A stretch of DNA of 64,000 nucleotides from Paracoccus marcusii (GCF_028621715.1 NZ_CP117466.1:1064501-1128500), one strand, 5' to 3'; counted from the first letter of the stretch, positions 7,668 through 18,223 are shown. Program-made: numbers and translations. Notes: generated by a model not told the origin, from the sequence alone.

Positions 7668-8507
7668 TCATGATGCGACCTCTGGCAGGTTCAAAATCGC
7701 GCGGGCCTGCTGCCATGTCGCCACCGGACGGCGATAGCGGTCGCACAGGTCCACCACCCGCCGCACCAGCGCCGCGTTGGACGGTGCCAGGCGCGTGCGG
7801 TCCAGGCGCACGTTGTCCTCCAGGCCCGTGCGGGCGTGACCGCCCGATGCCACGGCCCATTCGTTCAGGACGATCTGGTTCGGGCCGATCCCCGCCGCGC
7901 ACCAGGGCGCGTTCGTGCCGAACAGCCGCCGGACCGTGGCGATGTAGTAGTCGAACACGTTGCGGTCGACCGGCATGGCGTTCTTGACGCCCATCACGAA
8001 CTGCACATAGGGCCGGGTGGTCAGTCGCCCGTCCTGCCACATCGCATGGGCCTGCAGGATGTGGGACAGATCAAAGGCTTCGATTTCAGGCATGACGCCG
8101 TGGGTGGCCATCTGCGCCGCCAGCCAGTCCACCAGGTCGGGGCTGTTTTCATAGACGCGGGCCGGAAAGTTGTTCGACCCGACCGACAGGCTGGCCATGT
8201 CCGGCCGCAGCGGCAGCATGCCGCCACGGTCGCGGCCCGCGCCCGATCGCCCGCCGGTGGACAGCTGCACGATCATGCCGGGGCAATGCCGGCGGACCCC
8301 CTCTAGCAGGCGGGCAAAGCGGTCGGGATCGCTGGTGGGCTTGCCTTCGTCGTCGCGGACATGGGCGTGAACGATGGCGGCGCCCGCCTCGAAGGCCTCG
8401 TGGGTCGATTCGACCTGTTCGGCGATGGTCACGGGAACGGCCGGGTTGTCGGTCTTGGTCGGAAGGCTGCCGGTGATGGCCACGCAGATGATGCAGGGGT
8501 CAGACAT
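7668..8507 (-). CDS. BKACE family protein (3-keto-5-aminohexanoate cleavage enzyme / DUF849)
   Basis: A 279-residue TIM-barrel protein of the beta-keto acid cleavage enzyme family. These Zn-dependent enzymes condense a beta-keto acid with acetyl-CoA, giving acetoacetate and a new acyl-CoA. Metal-binding histidines are seen in AAIVHAHVRD and the catalytic glutamate region is GLEDNVRL. The ATG at 8507 overlaps the pcaG stop by 8 bp, showing translational coupling. Its place between pcaG and pcaB suggests a substrate related to the beta-ketoadipate pathway. It could supply or bypass a CoA-thiolysis step, since pcaIJ and pcaF are not seen in this window. The true substrate is unknown. Confidence 0.85.
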   Translation of the reverse strand: MSDPCIICVAITGSLPTKTDNPAVPVTIAEQVESTHEAFEAGAAIVHAHVRDDEGKPTSDPDRFARLLEGVRRHCPGMIVQLSTGGRSGAGRDRGGMLPLRPDMASLSVGSNNFPARVYENSPDLVDWLAAQMATHGVMPEIEAFDLSHILQAHAMWQDGRLTTRPYVQFVMGVKNAMPVDRNVFDYYIATVRRLFGTNAPWCAAGIGPNQIVLNEWAVASGGHARTGLEDNVRLDRTRLAPSNAALVRRVVDLCDRYRRPVATWQQARAILNLPEVAS

Positions 8508-9093
8508 CGAGAAATACCGTTTCCTTGTCACCTTGCAGGTGAATGTCGAAGTGATAGTGGCCGTCGGCGCCACGGGCGATCAGGGTGTCGCGGCGATGCG
8601 GCTGTTCGATCAGGGACAGCACCGGGTCGGCGGCGTTGTCCTGATCGGCGAAATACATCCGCGTCTGCAGTCCGGTGTTGATGCCCCGCGCGACCAGCCA
8701 CAGCGACAGGTGCGGTGCCTGCATGCGGCCCCGCGGCCCCGGCACGGCGCCGGGCAGGACGGTGTCCAGCGTGAACTGCCCGGTGTCGAAATCGGGCACC
8801 ACGCGCGCCCAGTGCCGGAACCCCGCGGCGGCCCCCGGCTGATCGGGGTACAGCCCGGCCGCGTCGGCCTGCCAGACCTCGATCAGCACGTCCCGGACCG
8901 GTGCGCCCATGCCGTCGAAGACGCAGCCGGTGACGCGGATGCGCGGGCCGGGCACGTCGTCCGGCATGGGGTCAAAGCCCAGTTCGGTGTCATAGATGTC
9001 GAATCCTGCCGCCCGCGGGGCCAGCCCGATATGGACATAGGGTCCGGCGGTCTGGGACGGGGTCTCCTTGAGGTAGTTCAACGGCTGCGGCAT
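8500..9093 (-). CDS. pcaG: Protocatechuate 3,4-dioxygenase, alpha subunit
   Basis: 197 residues of the intradiol dioxygenase family. With PcaH it forms the iron(III) enzyme that cleaves protocatechuate to 3-carboxy-cis,cis-muconate. It has the family start PSQTAGPYVHIGLAP and the core VLIEVWQADAAG. As in other alpha subunits it lacks the full Tyr/His iron ligand set, which the beta subunit supplies. It starts one base after the pcaH stop and its own stop overlaps the next gene by 8 bp. Confidence 0.95.
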   Translation of the reverse strand: MPQPLNYLKETPSQTAGPYVHIGLAPRAAGFDIYDTELGFDPMPDDVPGPRIRVTGCVFDGMGAPVRDVLIEVWQADAAGLYPDQPGAAAGFRHWARVVPDFDTGQFTLDTVLPGAVPGPRGRMQAPHLSLWLVARGINTGLQTRMYFADQDNAADPVLSLIEQPHRRDTLIARGADGHYHFDIHLQGDKETVFLDV

Positions 9094-9094
9094 G

Positions 9095-10973
<1,879 letters not shown>

Positions 10974-11050
10974 GGATAACCCTCCTGTCCATAACGTAAC
11001 ATGGGGGCAGGATCTCCGATAATGCAAAATCGGCAGCAAAGGATGCCCAT
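10974..11050. promoter_or_regulatory. Divergent pcaD/pcaQ control region
   Basis: The 77 bp between the two divergent starts must hold both promoters and the PcaQ binding site. A partial dyad CATAACGTAACATG (about 10989-11002) has the TN11A spacing expected for a LysR-type site. The assignment is tentative because the match to the published PcaQ motif (ATAACC-N4-GGTTAA) is only partial. Confidence 0.45.
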
Positions 11051-11953
11051 ATGATTATGCATCCCGGCATCAAGCTGCGCCATCTGCGGGTCTTTCTGGA
11101 CATCGCGGCCCGCGGCAGCCTGACCGCGGCGGCGCGGGCGCAGGGCATCACCCAGCCCGCGCTGAGCCGCACCCTGGCCGAGCTGGAGGCCCTGCTGCAG
11201 GTGCCGCTGTTCCGGCGCGAGCGGCGGCGGCTGGTTCTGACCGATGCGGGCACGCTGCTGCGCACCCATGCCGCCGCTGCGCTGCAGATGCTGGAAAGCG
11301 GGGTCGCCGCGCTGCATCCGGTCGCGGGGACGGACCGGTTGCGGGTGGGCATCCTGCCCACGGCGGCCACGCGGCTGTTCCCGCGCGTGGCGCTGCGCTT
11401 TCGCGAGATGCATCCGCATGTGACCCTGTCGGTCGAGACGGGGCCGCATCCGCATCTGATCCGCCTGCTGCGCGAGGGCGGGATCGACCTGATGATCGGG
11501 CGCATGCCGGCCGCCGCCGACATGGCGGGCCTGCGCTTCGATCACCTCTACGAGGATCAGATCGCGCTGGTGTCCCGCGCCGGGCATCCGTGCTGGGGGC
11601 AGCCGGTGCGTGACGTCCTGTCGGCCTGTCCGGTGATCCTGCCGCCGCAGGACGCGCTGATCCGCCGGGCGGTCGACGATTACCTGCAGGCCCGCAACCT
11701 GGCCGGGCTGCATCCCGCGTTCGAGACCGCGGCCCTGGCGGTGGGTCGGGGCATCCTGGCTGCATCGGACGCGCTGTGGTTCATCTCGCAAGGCGTGGTC
11801 GGGGACGAGCTGGACCGGGGCGCGCTGATCCAGTGGCCGACCGATGCAGGGTTCCTGACCGGCGCAGTCGGCCTGACGCGCCGGCAGGTCGGGCCGGACA
11901 ATGCGATGCTGGACGTGCTGACGCGCCTGGCGACAGACGGGGCACGGACCTAG
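11051..11953 (+). CDS. pcaQ: LysR-type regulator of the pca operon
   Basis: 300 residues. The N-terminal winged helix-turn-helix is IKLRHLRVFLDIAARGSLTA then ALSRTLAELEALL, and a periplasmic-binding-like effector domain follows (about residues 95-300). PcaQ proteins of alphaproteobacteria activate the adjacent pcaDCHGB operon in response to beta-carboxymuconate. The divergent position 77 bp from pcaD fits that role, and the sequence HPGIKLRHLRVFLDIA is typical of PcaQ. The ATG at 11051 is preferred (AAAGGA 8 bases upstream) over the ATG two codons later. Confidence 0.9.
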   Translation: MIMHPGIKLRHLRVFLDIAARGSLTAAARAQGITQPALSRTLAELEALLQVPLFRRERRRLVLTDAGTLLRTHAAAALQMLESGVAALHPVAGTDRLRVGILPTAATRLFPRVALRFREMHPHVTLSVETGPHPHLIRLLREGGIDLMIGRMPAAADMAGLRFDHLYEDQIALVSRAGHPCWGQPVRDVLSACPVILPPQDALIRRAVDDYLQARNLAGLHPAFETAALAVGRGILAASDALWFISQGVVGDELDRGALIQWPTDAGFLTGAVGLTRRQVGPDNAMLDVLTRLATDGART

Positions 11954-12466
11954 GCAGGATCGCTGGCGTCATGATTGCGCATGTCTTGCCGCGATGCCAC
12001 CGCGGCATGGGGCATGGTCGACAACGGCACGCGCCGGTGGCCTGCAACCCTCAATCCCACTGACCGCCCCCTGCGCATCGATGTTCTGAGGTGCTGCGAC
12101 CGCAAGCGCGGTCCACCGGCGGTCTTTGCGCTGTCTGTTGCAAGGTTCGGTGCTGTCATCGCGGCACGCAATGCCTTTGGCTGCACTGTCATCTGGTACG
12201 TTGCGCGATCGAGGCCGTTTTTCGCCGTCTATCGCGGAGCACGGCACAACTGGCGGTTCGGACGCTTCCTCAAGCAGGCGTGCTTGTGGCTTTGTCTGTC
12301 GTGACTTGGCCGTACGGCACCACGATCTGTCTTTGTCCATGCCGGGCAAAACGGCCAGTCACCTGGCGATAGGTTCGCCCTTGCAGACCCACAAACGAGA
12401 TGTCCGATAGGAGGGCCTCCCCCCTGAGCAGTCGATGCCGCAGGGCGACCGGCTCTGCCGTCGGTT
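11954..12466. other. Intergenic region, gene content not recognised
   Basis: About 510 bp between the convergent ends of pcaQ and the FAD protein gene. A small hairpin (GACCGC AAGC GCGGTC, 12098-12113) may help end transcription of pcaQ. On the minus strand an open frame across 12270-12410 encodes SDISFVGLQGRTYRQVTGRF and similar peptide that looks protein-like but has no start, ribosome-binding site or known family. It could be a remnant. Confidence 0.4.
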
Positions 12467-13864
12467 TCAGGGTGCCGCTGTGGCCGCTTGCCGGTGCGGG
12501 GCCACGTCGCGGATCAGCGCAACGGCCAGCGTTTGGGCCTGGTCGCGGATGTCGGGGATGGCGGTGATCTCCCAGAAGGCGGCGCGGGATGCAGGCCCGA
12601 TGACGCGGATGCGGGGGTCCGGGCGGCCGTCGGCGCCGATCAGGGCGCAGTCGGCCGCGACATCCAGACCGATCCGCACGGGATCGATGCAGGCGCGGCC
12701 GGTGGCCAGCAGGTCGGCGACCAACGGCGTCGCGTTGGCCCGCGGGTCGCGGCGGATGCCGCGGCAGTCGACGATGCGCGCCGCATCGAGCGTCAGGATA
12801 CGATCGGCCCCGCGCGGGCGCCAATGCGCGCGCAGGATCGCGCCGTCGCGGCTGGCACCGTCGAAGCTGCCGGCCAGCTGCCGCATCTGGCCGCTGTCCA
12901 GCACGCGCTGCAGGATGGCCGCGGTTTCCGGGGGCAGGCGGTGGCGGTGCACCTCCCACCAGGGGGCGGCGTGGCGCAGGAAGCGGGCGCGGTCCGCCAC
13001 GGACATGGCACGCCACAGGGCCGGCAGGTGCGGGCGGGCGCCGTCGACCGCGTCGCGCCAGGTGCCGCCCTGCGCCCCGGCCCGGGCGGCAAGATCGCGC
13101 AGCCAGGACAGGACAAAGCTGACGGGCGCGCCCAGGGGCACCTCGGCCCGGGTGATCGACAGGGGCGCGCCCGTGGCATGCACACGCGGCAGTTGGGCAC
13201 GACGTGACAGGGCCACGATTTCCCCGCGGTGGCCGTGGGACAGCAGGCTGATGGCCTGGTCCACCATCGACAGGCCGGACCCGATGATGACCACGCGCCC
13301 GCCCTGGGGCGGGGGGTCGGCCTGCTGCCAGGCGCCGTGGACCAGGCCTGTCGGGTCCGGTTCGGGCAGGGCATGGCCGGTGGCCAGCACGGCCCGGTCG
13401 GCGGGAACGACCTGGCCGTCGTCCAGATGCGCCGCGACCCTGGCCCGCGTGGTGACCAGCCGGATGCATGTCGCGCGCATACAGCGCAGCCGTCCGTCGG
13501 CCGACAGCGGCGCCAGCAGGTCGGTCATGTAGGCGCCATAGGTCGCGCGGCCCACGAAGCAGGCGCCCGTCGCGCCGTCTCCGCGCGCGGTCAGCCAGCG
13601 GCGGAAATGGTCGGGATCGTCGGGAAAGGCGCTCATGTTGGCGACGCGGGTGTTCAGCAGATGGCCCGGATCGCTGGTCGAATAGGCCACGCCACAGCCC
13701 AGCATGTGCCGCCCCTCGATCACGGTGACACGCAGGGGCGTGGCCGGGTCGCGCAGCAGATGGGCGGCCAACAGGACGCCGCTGGCGCCGCCACCGATGA
13801 TGACGACATGGGGCAGATGGGCCGCATGGGGCGCAGACGTGTCGGCCAGGGGGATGGTCTTCAT
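12467..13864 (-). CDS. FAD/NAD(P)-binding protein (NAD_binding_9 type)
   Basis: 465 residues with an N-terminal Rossmann FAD-binding motif, VVIIGGGASGVLLAAHLL, near residue 20. A second nucleotide-binding stretch, GRVVIIGSGLSMVDQAISLL, lies near residue 195. The segment CGVAYSTSDPGHLLNTRVANM is characteristic of the HI0933-like/NAD_binding_9 group of uncharacterised flavoproteins. The substrate is unknown. It lies downstream of a small membrane protein and an alpha/beta hydrolase on the same strand with short gaps (33 and 26 bp), so the three probably form one operon. The in-frame extension upstream in other frames is not coding. Confidence 0.8.
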   Translation of the reverse strand: MKTIPLADTSAPHAAHLPHVVIIGGGASGVLLAAHLLRDPATPLRVTVIEGRHMLGCGVAYSTSDPGHLLNTRVANMSAFPDDPDHFRRWLTARGDGATGACFVGRATYGAYMTDLLAPLSADGRLRCMRATCIRLVTTRARVAAHLDDGQVVPADRAVLATGHALPEPDPTGLVHGAWQQADPPPQGGRVVIIGSGLSMVDQAISLLSHGHRGEIVALSRRAQLPRVHATGAPLSITRAEVPLGAPVSFVLSWLRDLAARAGAQGGTWRDAVDGARPHLPALWRAMSVADRARFLRHAAPWWEVHRHRLPPETAAILQRVLDSGQMRQLAGSFDGASRDGAILRAHWRPRGADRILTLDAARIVDCRGIRRDPRANATPLVADLLATGRACIDPVRIGLDVAADCALIGADGRPDPRIRVIGPASRAAFWEITAIPDIRDQAQTLAVALIRDVAPHRQAATAAP

Positions 13865-13897
13865 GGCGGGCTCCTTCGCTTGGCTGCGGGGGCGGTC

Positions 13898-14032
13898 CTA
13901 GAGGGCGGCGATCAGCAGCCCCGTCCACAGGGCCAGGCTGGCACCGACCAGCGTGGGGACGATGCGGTCGGGACGATCGGTGTCGCGGGGATGGGTGCGG
14001 CGCAGATAGGCCTCGGTCTGGATGTCGAACAT
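13898..14032 (-). CDS. Small single-pass membrane protein
   Basis: A 44-codon frame starting at ATG 14032 with GAGG a few bases upstream. It encodes a polar, charged N-terminal half (MFDIQTEAYLRRTHPRDTDR) and one hydrophobic helix (IVPTLVGASLALWTGLLIAAL). It sits between two genes of the same strand with gaps of 26 and 33 bp, as expected for a real operon member. No family is recognised. Confidence 0.5.
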   Translation of the reverse strand: MFDIQTEAYLRRTHPRDTDRPDRIVPTLVGASLALWTGLLIAAL

Positions 14033-14058
14033 GGCAACCTCGGGTCCGGTGATGGGGG

Positions 14059-14658
14059 TCAGGCCAGCCGTCGGGCGGGCAGGGACAGGGGGGCGGGGCG
14101 CGCGCCGAACAGGCGCCGCAGGACCCCGGGTCGCGCGGTGCGCGCCAGCAGATCGTCGCGCAGCGCCTTGCCCGCGGGCCAGGGGCCAAAGCCCGATGCC
14201 GCATTGACATGGCCCGCATGGCCGATGTCGTGCAGGTGCGCGCCCCAATGCGCCGCCAGCTGTCGGCTGTGGTCGAAAGCCATCCACGGGTCGTTGCGGC
14301 TTGCCACCAGCGTCGCGGGCACGTCGAACCGTTCGCGCGGCAGGGCACCGAAACCGCGGGTGCGGTCCGAGGTGGCCGGATCGGCAGGCGCGACCAGCAG
14401 CGCGGCGCGCACCCGCAGCCCCGGCCAGCGGGCCAGCAGATGCGCGATGGTCACCGCGCCAAGCGAATGGCCGACCAGGATGCTGTCGGGATGGGCCATG
14501 ATGTGGACGGCCAGCGTGGCCTCCCAGACCTCGCGGACGGGACGGCCCGTGTCACCCATGTCCAGCAGCATCGCGTTGGGGTCGGTGCGTGCCCACCAGT
14601 CCTGCCAGTGCGGCGCAGGAGAGCCGTCGAGGCCGGGGACGATCAGGGTCTTGGTCAT
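14059..14658 (-). CDS. Alpha/beta hydrolase, RBBP9/YdeN family
   Basis: 199 residues. It begins MTKTLIVPGLDGSPAPHWQD, the typical YdeN/RBBP9 start, and has the nucleophile motif ILVGHSLGAVT, an Asp-containing ASRNDPWM and a catalytic His in GHAGHVNAASGFGPWP. Members are serine hydrolases of mostly unknown substrate. ATG 14658 has AAGGAGA 6 bases upstream; the frame is open further but without a start signal. It is the first gene of a probable three-gene operon with the small membrane protein and the FAD protein. Confidence 0.85.
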   Translation of the reverse strand: MTKTLIVPGLDGSPAPHWQDWWARTDPNAMLLDMGDTGRPVREVWEATLAVHIMAHPDSILVGHSLGAVTIAHLLARWPGLRVRAALLVAPADPATSDRTRGFGALPRERFDVPATLVASRNDPWMAFDHSRQLAAHWGAHLHDIGHAGHVNAASGFGPWPAGKALRDDLLARTARPGVLRRLFGARPAPLSLPARRLA

Positions 14659-14744
14659 CGGATGTCTCCTTTTATCTCGCATAAGACTACAAGGATGGTC
14701 GTGTATTGCGATTCCAAAGATCACCCCGAAAAGGGAACAGGGTT

Positions 14745-15227
14745 CTATCGGTCGCGGGTGTTGACGGGATAGGCGGTGGTGTGGCGCAGCCGTTCCATCG
14801 CGAATTGCGATGTGATGTTCTTGATCGCTACGGCGTCGGTCAGCGCCCTGTAGAAGCGGTCATAGGCGGCCATGTCCGGCACCGCGATGCGCAGCAGATA
14901 GTCGATGTCGCCGGCCATCCGCCAGGCTTCCATGACCTCGGGCAGGGCGTCGATGGCGCGGGCAAAGGCCGCGCGCCATTCCGTGCCGTGGTCTGGCGCC
15001 TCGATGCCGACGAAGACGGTCAGGCCGAATCCCAGCATCGCCGGATCGGCCAGCGCCACGCGCCCGGTCAGGACGCCGTTCGCCTCCAGCTTCTGGATGC
15101 GCTTCCAGCAGGGGGTCTGGGACAGGCCCACCCTGTCGGCGATCTGCGCGATGGGGGTGGTGGCGTCTGCCATCAGCGTGGCGACGATCTTGCGGTCGAT
15201 CAGGTCTAGGGGCGGGATCTGGGTCAT
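14745..15227 (-). CDS. Lrp/AsnC family transcriptional regulator
   Basis: 160 residues. An N-terminal AsnC-type helix-turn-helix (LDLIDRKIVATLMADATT, then IADRVGLSQTPCWKRIQKLE) is followed by a RAM effector-binding domain (VFVGIEAPDHGTEW, AWRMAGDIDYLLRIAVPDM). Such regulators sense amino acids and often control a neighbouring transport or degradation gene. No amino-acid gene is adjacent here. ATG 15227 has AAAGGAA upstream; the open frame runs further upstream without a good start. It is divergent from the Rrf2 gene. Confidence 0.9.
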   Translation of the reverse strand: MTQIPPLDLIDRKIVATLMADATTPIAQIADRVGLSQTPCWKRIQKLEANGVLTGRVALADPAMLGFGLTVFVGIEAPDHGTEWRAAFARAIDALPEVMEAWRMAGDIDYLLRIAVPDMAAYDRFYRALTDAVAIKNITSQFAMERLRHTTAYPVNTRDR

Positions 15228-15283
15228 CGTGCGATTCCTTTCGCCGCCAGCATGCCGCAATAGAATATAAAGTCTAGCGTGAT

Positions 15284-15294
15284 TGTCGTTATTA
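15284..15294 (+). repeat. Direct repeat TGTCGTTATTA, copy 1
   Basis: The 11-mer TGTCGTTATTA lies here, between the divergent Lrp and Rrf2 genes. An identical copy lies at 15977-15987 upstream of the sulfate transporter genes. AT-rich 11-mers are unusual in this GC-rich region. The two copies flank the Rrf2 gene and could be sites for one regulator, which is an inference. Confidence 0.35.
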
Positions 15295-15420
15295 GCGATG
15301 ACCGGGTGATCCCGGCGCAGACATGTCCAATAAAAACCCCGCCGCCGGGTCGTCTTTTCTTTTCGCAGGGCGCGATCCGCCTTATATCCGGTGGACAGCA
15401 ACGCAGTCCGGGGCAGGGTC

Positions 15421-15885
15421 ATGATCACGCAAAAGATGAAATACGCGCTGAAGGCCCTGCTGGTTCTGGGCGACGAGGCGCGCAGCCCGCGTCCCGAGCC
15501 GCTGACGATCGAAGTCATTGCCAGGCGGTCGGGCACCCCCAAGCGGTTCCTGGAGCAGATCCTGCTGGAGGTGCGCAATGCCGGTGTCGTGGCCTCGATC
15601 CGTGGACGGTCGGGGGGGTACACGCTGATCAAGCGCCCCGAGGACGTGTCGATCTCGGAGCTGCTGCGGCTGATCGACGGGCCGATCGCGCCCCTGCCGT
15701 GCCTGTCGCGGCGTGCCTATCAGCGCTGCGAGGACTGCACCGACGAGGCCAGATGCCGCCTGCGTCGCGTGTTCTCGGAGGTGTTCTGGTCCTATCTCAT
15801 CCTGATCGAATCCCTCAGCCTGGCCGACATGCTGGGCACGCCCGACGTGGCGCAGGCGGTGCTGCAGGACAGCGCGACCGCCTGA
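15421..15885 (+). CDS. Rrf2 family transcriptional regulator
   Basis: 154 residues. The start MITQKMKYALKALLVLGDEA and the region RSGTPKRFLEQILLEVRNAG followed by SIRGRSGGYTL are Rrf2 hallmarks (winged HTH). Four cysteines cluster in PCLSRRAYQRCEDCTDEARC, which is the position used for an Fe-S cluster in IscR-like members, although the spacing differs. The family includes IscR and the sulfur regulator CymR. Because sulfate-uptake genes follow immediately on the same strand, control of sulfur assimilation is a reasonable guess. The ATG at 15421 is preferred over one ten codons upstream because it gives the family N-terminus. Confidence 0.85.
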   Translation: MITQKMKYALKALLVLGDEARSPRPEPLTIEVIARRSGTPKRFLEQILLEVRNAGVVASIRGRSGGYTLIKRPEDVSISELLRLIDGPIAPLPCLSRRAYQRCEDCTDEARCRLRRVFSEVFWSYLILIESLSLADMLGTPDVAQAVLQDSATA

Positions 15886-15976
15886 GCCGACCGCGATCCA
15901 GCGGTTTCGGAGAATAATCATCTCTTTTCACGACCGAAATAGGCGTGATTCTTCCTTTGCTAAACACGAGTATCCC

Positions 15977-15987
15977 TGTCGTTATTA
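15977..15987 (+). repeat. Direct repeat TGTCGTTATTA, copy 2
   Basis: Second identical copy of the 11-mer found at 15284-15294. It lies about 50 bp before the small ORF that starts the sulfate-transport group, in an AT-rich promoter-like stretch (15905-15990). It may be an operator or part of a promoter. Confidence 0.35.
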
Positions 15988-16033
15988 AGGTACCGTAGCG
16001 CCGCACTTGGCCCGAACCGAAAGGGATGACCCG

Positions 16034-16246
16034 ATGACCTCGACCCACCCCCTGACCCATGGCCGCCCGGCGCTGTGCGCCGTGACGCTGATCGACCGCC
16101 GCACCGGCCGCCCGCACCGCGTGAACGGCGCGGCCCTGGTCGCGCTGAGCCGCGACCCCCACGGCGCCGCGGCCGAACTGCTGGCCGGGCGCGACGCCCG
16201 GCTGTGGGATGCCCGCATCCAGCCGCTGCCCGCCAGCGCCCGCTGA
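16034..16246 (+). CDS. Small hypothetical protein upstream of the sulfate transporter
   Basis: 70 codons from ATG 16034, preceded by AAGGGA. The peptide [20 protein letters not shown] then [20 protein letters not shown] is soluble and rich in Ala and Arg, without a known family. It lies between the promoter-like region and the sulfate-binding protein gene and is likely co-transcribed with it. It could be a small structured protein or a translated leader. Confidence 0.5.
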   Translation: MTSTHPLTHGRPALCAVTLIDRRTGRPHRVNGAALVALSRDPHGAAAELLAGRDARLWDARIQPLPASAR

Positions 16247-16263
16247 CCCGGACAGGCCGGCCC

Positions 16264-16389
16264 ATGACCCCGATCGCATCCAGCACCCCCGCGCAGACCG
16301 CCGGCCCGGACGCGGCCACGGCCCCCCAGACCCGGCGCACCGCGCCGGGCTGGTGGCTGACCGCCCGTCTGACGTCCACCGGCATCTGA
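16264..16389 (+). CDS. Very small ORF (41 aa) before the sulfate-binding protein
   Basis: A 41-codon frame starting 17 bases after the previous small ORF and ending 23 bases before the sulfate-binding protein ATG. It encodes [20 protein letters not shown] followed by a short basic, Trp-containing tail. GGCCGG precedes the ATG, so the ribosome-binding site is poor. It may be a translated leader, and coding status is uncertain. Confidence 0.35.
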   Translation: MTPIASSTPAQTAGPDAATAPQTRRTAPGWWLTARLTSTGI

Positions 16390-16412
16390 CCCATCCCATC
16401 ACGAGGACCATC

Positions 16413-17387
16413 ATGTTCATCCGCCCCGCCATCCTGTCGCTGCTGCTGCTGGCCTCCGCCGCCCATGCGCAGGATCTGCTGAACGTCAGCTATGACCCCA
16501 CGCGCGAGCTCTATCGCGACGTCAATCAGGCCTTTGCCGCCCATTGGCAGGCCCAGGGCCATGATGCCCCGACCATCGAGACCAGCCACGGCGGGTCGGG
16601 CGCGCAGGCACGATCCGTGATCGACGGCCTGAACGCGCAGGTGGTGACGCTGGCACTGGCCAGCGACATCGACCAGATCGCCGCCGCCGGAAAGCTGCCG
16701 GCCGACTGGCAGTCGCGCCTGCCGCACAATTCCAGCCCCTATACCTCGACCATCGTGTTCCTGGTGCGCGACGGCAATCCCAAGGGCATCCAGGATTGGG
16801 GCGACCTGACCGCCGAGGGGGTCGAGGTGATCACGCCCAACCCCAAGACGTCCGGCGGGGCGCGCTGGAACTATCTGGCGGCCTGGGCCTGGGCCCAGAA
16901 GAACGGCCACGATCCGGCCGAGTTCGTGGGCCAGATCTTTGCCAACGTGCCCGTCCTGGACACCGGCGCGCGCGGCTCGACCACGACCTTTGCACAGCGC
17001 GGCATCGGCGACGTGCTGCTGGCTTGGGAGAACGAGGCCTATCTGGCGCTGGCCGAACTGGGCGAGGATCAGTTCGACATCGTCGTGCCCAGCCTGTCGA
17101 TCCTGGCCGAACCGCCGGTGGCCTTGGTCGATGGCAACATCGCGGACGACGCGCAGCGTGACCTGGCAAGCGCCTATCTGGACTACCTCTATACCCCGGA
17201 AGGGCAGGCCCTGGCCTTCAAACACTACTATCGCGCATGGGACGCCAGCGCCGCCGACCCCGCGGATGTCGCCCGCTTCCCCAAGCTGGAGCTGGTCACC
17301 ATCGACGACCTGGGCGGTTGGGCCAAGCTGCAGCCCCAGCATTTCGGCGATGGCGGCATCTTCGACCAGATCTATGTGGCGAAATGA
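16413..17387 (+). CDS. Sulfate ABC transporter, periplasmic sulfate-binding protein
   Basis: 324 residues with a cleavable signal peptide ([20 protein letters not shown]). The mature part starts [20 protein letters not shown], the standard Sbp/CysP start. Further landmarks are [32 protein letters not shown] and a C-terminal DGGIFDQIY. It captures sulfate or thiosulfate in the periplasm for the CysTWA permease. GAGGA precedes the ATG at 16413. The stop overlaps the cysT start by 4 bp. Sbp and CysP cannot be told apart from sequence alone. Confidence 0.93.
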   Translation: MFIRPAILSLLLLASAAHAQDLLNVSYDPTRELYRDVNQAFAAHWQAQGHDAPTIETSHGGSGAQARSVIDGLNAQVVTLALASDIDQIAAAGKLPADWQSRLPHNSSPYTSTIVFLVRDGNPKGIQDWGDLTAEGVEVITPNPKTSGGARWNYLAAWAWAQKNGHDPAEFVGQIFANVPVLDTGARGSTTTFAQRGIGDVLLAWENEAYLALAELGEDQFDIVVPSLSILAEPPVALVDGNIADDAQRDLASAYLDYLYTPEGQALAFKHYYRAWDASAADPADVARFPKLELVTIDDLGGWAKLQPQHFGDGGIFDQIYVAK

Positions 17388-18223
17388 GCGGCCGACCCCT
17401 CATCAGCCGCACGGCGATGCCCGGTCTCGGCCTGTCGGCCGGGATCACCCTGTTCATGCTGACGCTGGTGGTGTTCCTGCCCATCGGCGCGCTGCTCTGG
17501 CAGGGCGCAGTCTTCGGCCCGGCGGCCGTGTGGGACACGATTAACCGCGAGCGGGTCTGGGCGGCGCTGTGGCTGTCCTTCCGGCTGTCCTTCCTGGCGG
17601 CCTGCTTCAACCTGATCTTCGGGGTGATCCTGGCCTGGGTTCTGGTCCGCTACCGCTTTCCGGGCCGGCGCATCGTCGATGCGGCGGTGGATCTGCCCTT
17701 CGCACTGCCCACCGCGGTGGCGGGCATCGCGTTGACCGCGCTTTACGCGCCGAACGGAGTGCTTGGCAGCATGGCCGGTGATCTGGGCTGGCGCATCGCC
17801 TATACGCAATGGGGGATCTGGCTGGCTTTGGTCTTCGTGGGCCTGCCCTTCGTGACCCGCACCGTCCAGCCGGTGATCGAGGAGATCGAGACCGAGGTCG
17901 AGGAGGCGTCCGCCACCCTTGGCGCGTCGCGTTGGCACACCCTGCGCCACGTGATCGCACCGATGCTGATGCCCGCCGCCCTGACCGGCTTCGCGCTGTC
18001 GTTGGCCCGCGCGGTCGGCGAATACGGGTCGGTCATCTTCATCGCGGGCAACATCCCGCTGCGCACCGAGATCGCCCCCCTGCTGATCGTGATCCAGCTG
18101 GAGGAGTACAATTACGGTGCCGCCGCCGCCATCGGCCTGGCGATGCTGGGCATCAGCTTTTCCATGCTGCTGGCGATCAACCTCATCCAGATCTGGTCAC
18201 GCCGGAGAATCGGTCATGTCTGA
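17384..18223 (+). CDS. cysT: Sulfate ABC transporter permease CysT
   Basis: 279 residues with about six membrane helices and the inner-membrane-component EAA motif near the C-terminal third ([20 protein letters not shown]), through which it docks to Cys[21 protein letters not shown] is typical of CysT/CysU. It forms the channel heterodimer with CysW. It starts inside the stop codon of the binding-protein gene and overlaps cysW by 8 bp. Confidence 0.95.
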   Translation: MSGRPLISRTAMPGLGLSAGITLFMLTLVVFLPIGALLWQGAVFGPAAVWDTINRERVWAALWLSFRLSFLAACFNLIFGVILAWVLVRYRFPGRRIVDAAVDLPFALPTAVAGIALTALYAPNGVLGSMAGDLGWRIAYTQWGIWLALVFVGLPFVTRTVQPVIEEIETEVEEASATLGASRWHTLRHVIAPMLMPAALTGFALSLARAVGEYGSVIFIAGNIPLRTEIAPLLIVIQLEEYNYGAAAAIGLAMLGISFSMLLAINLIQIWSRRRIGHV

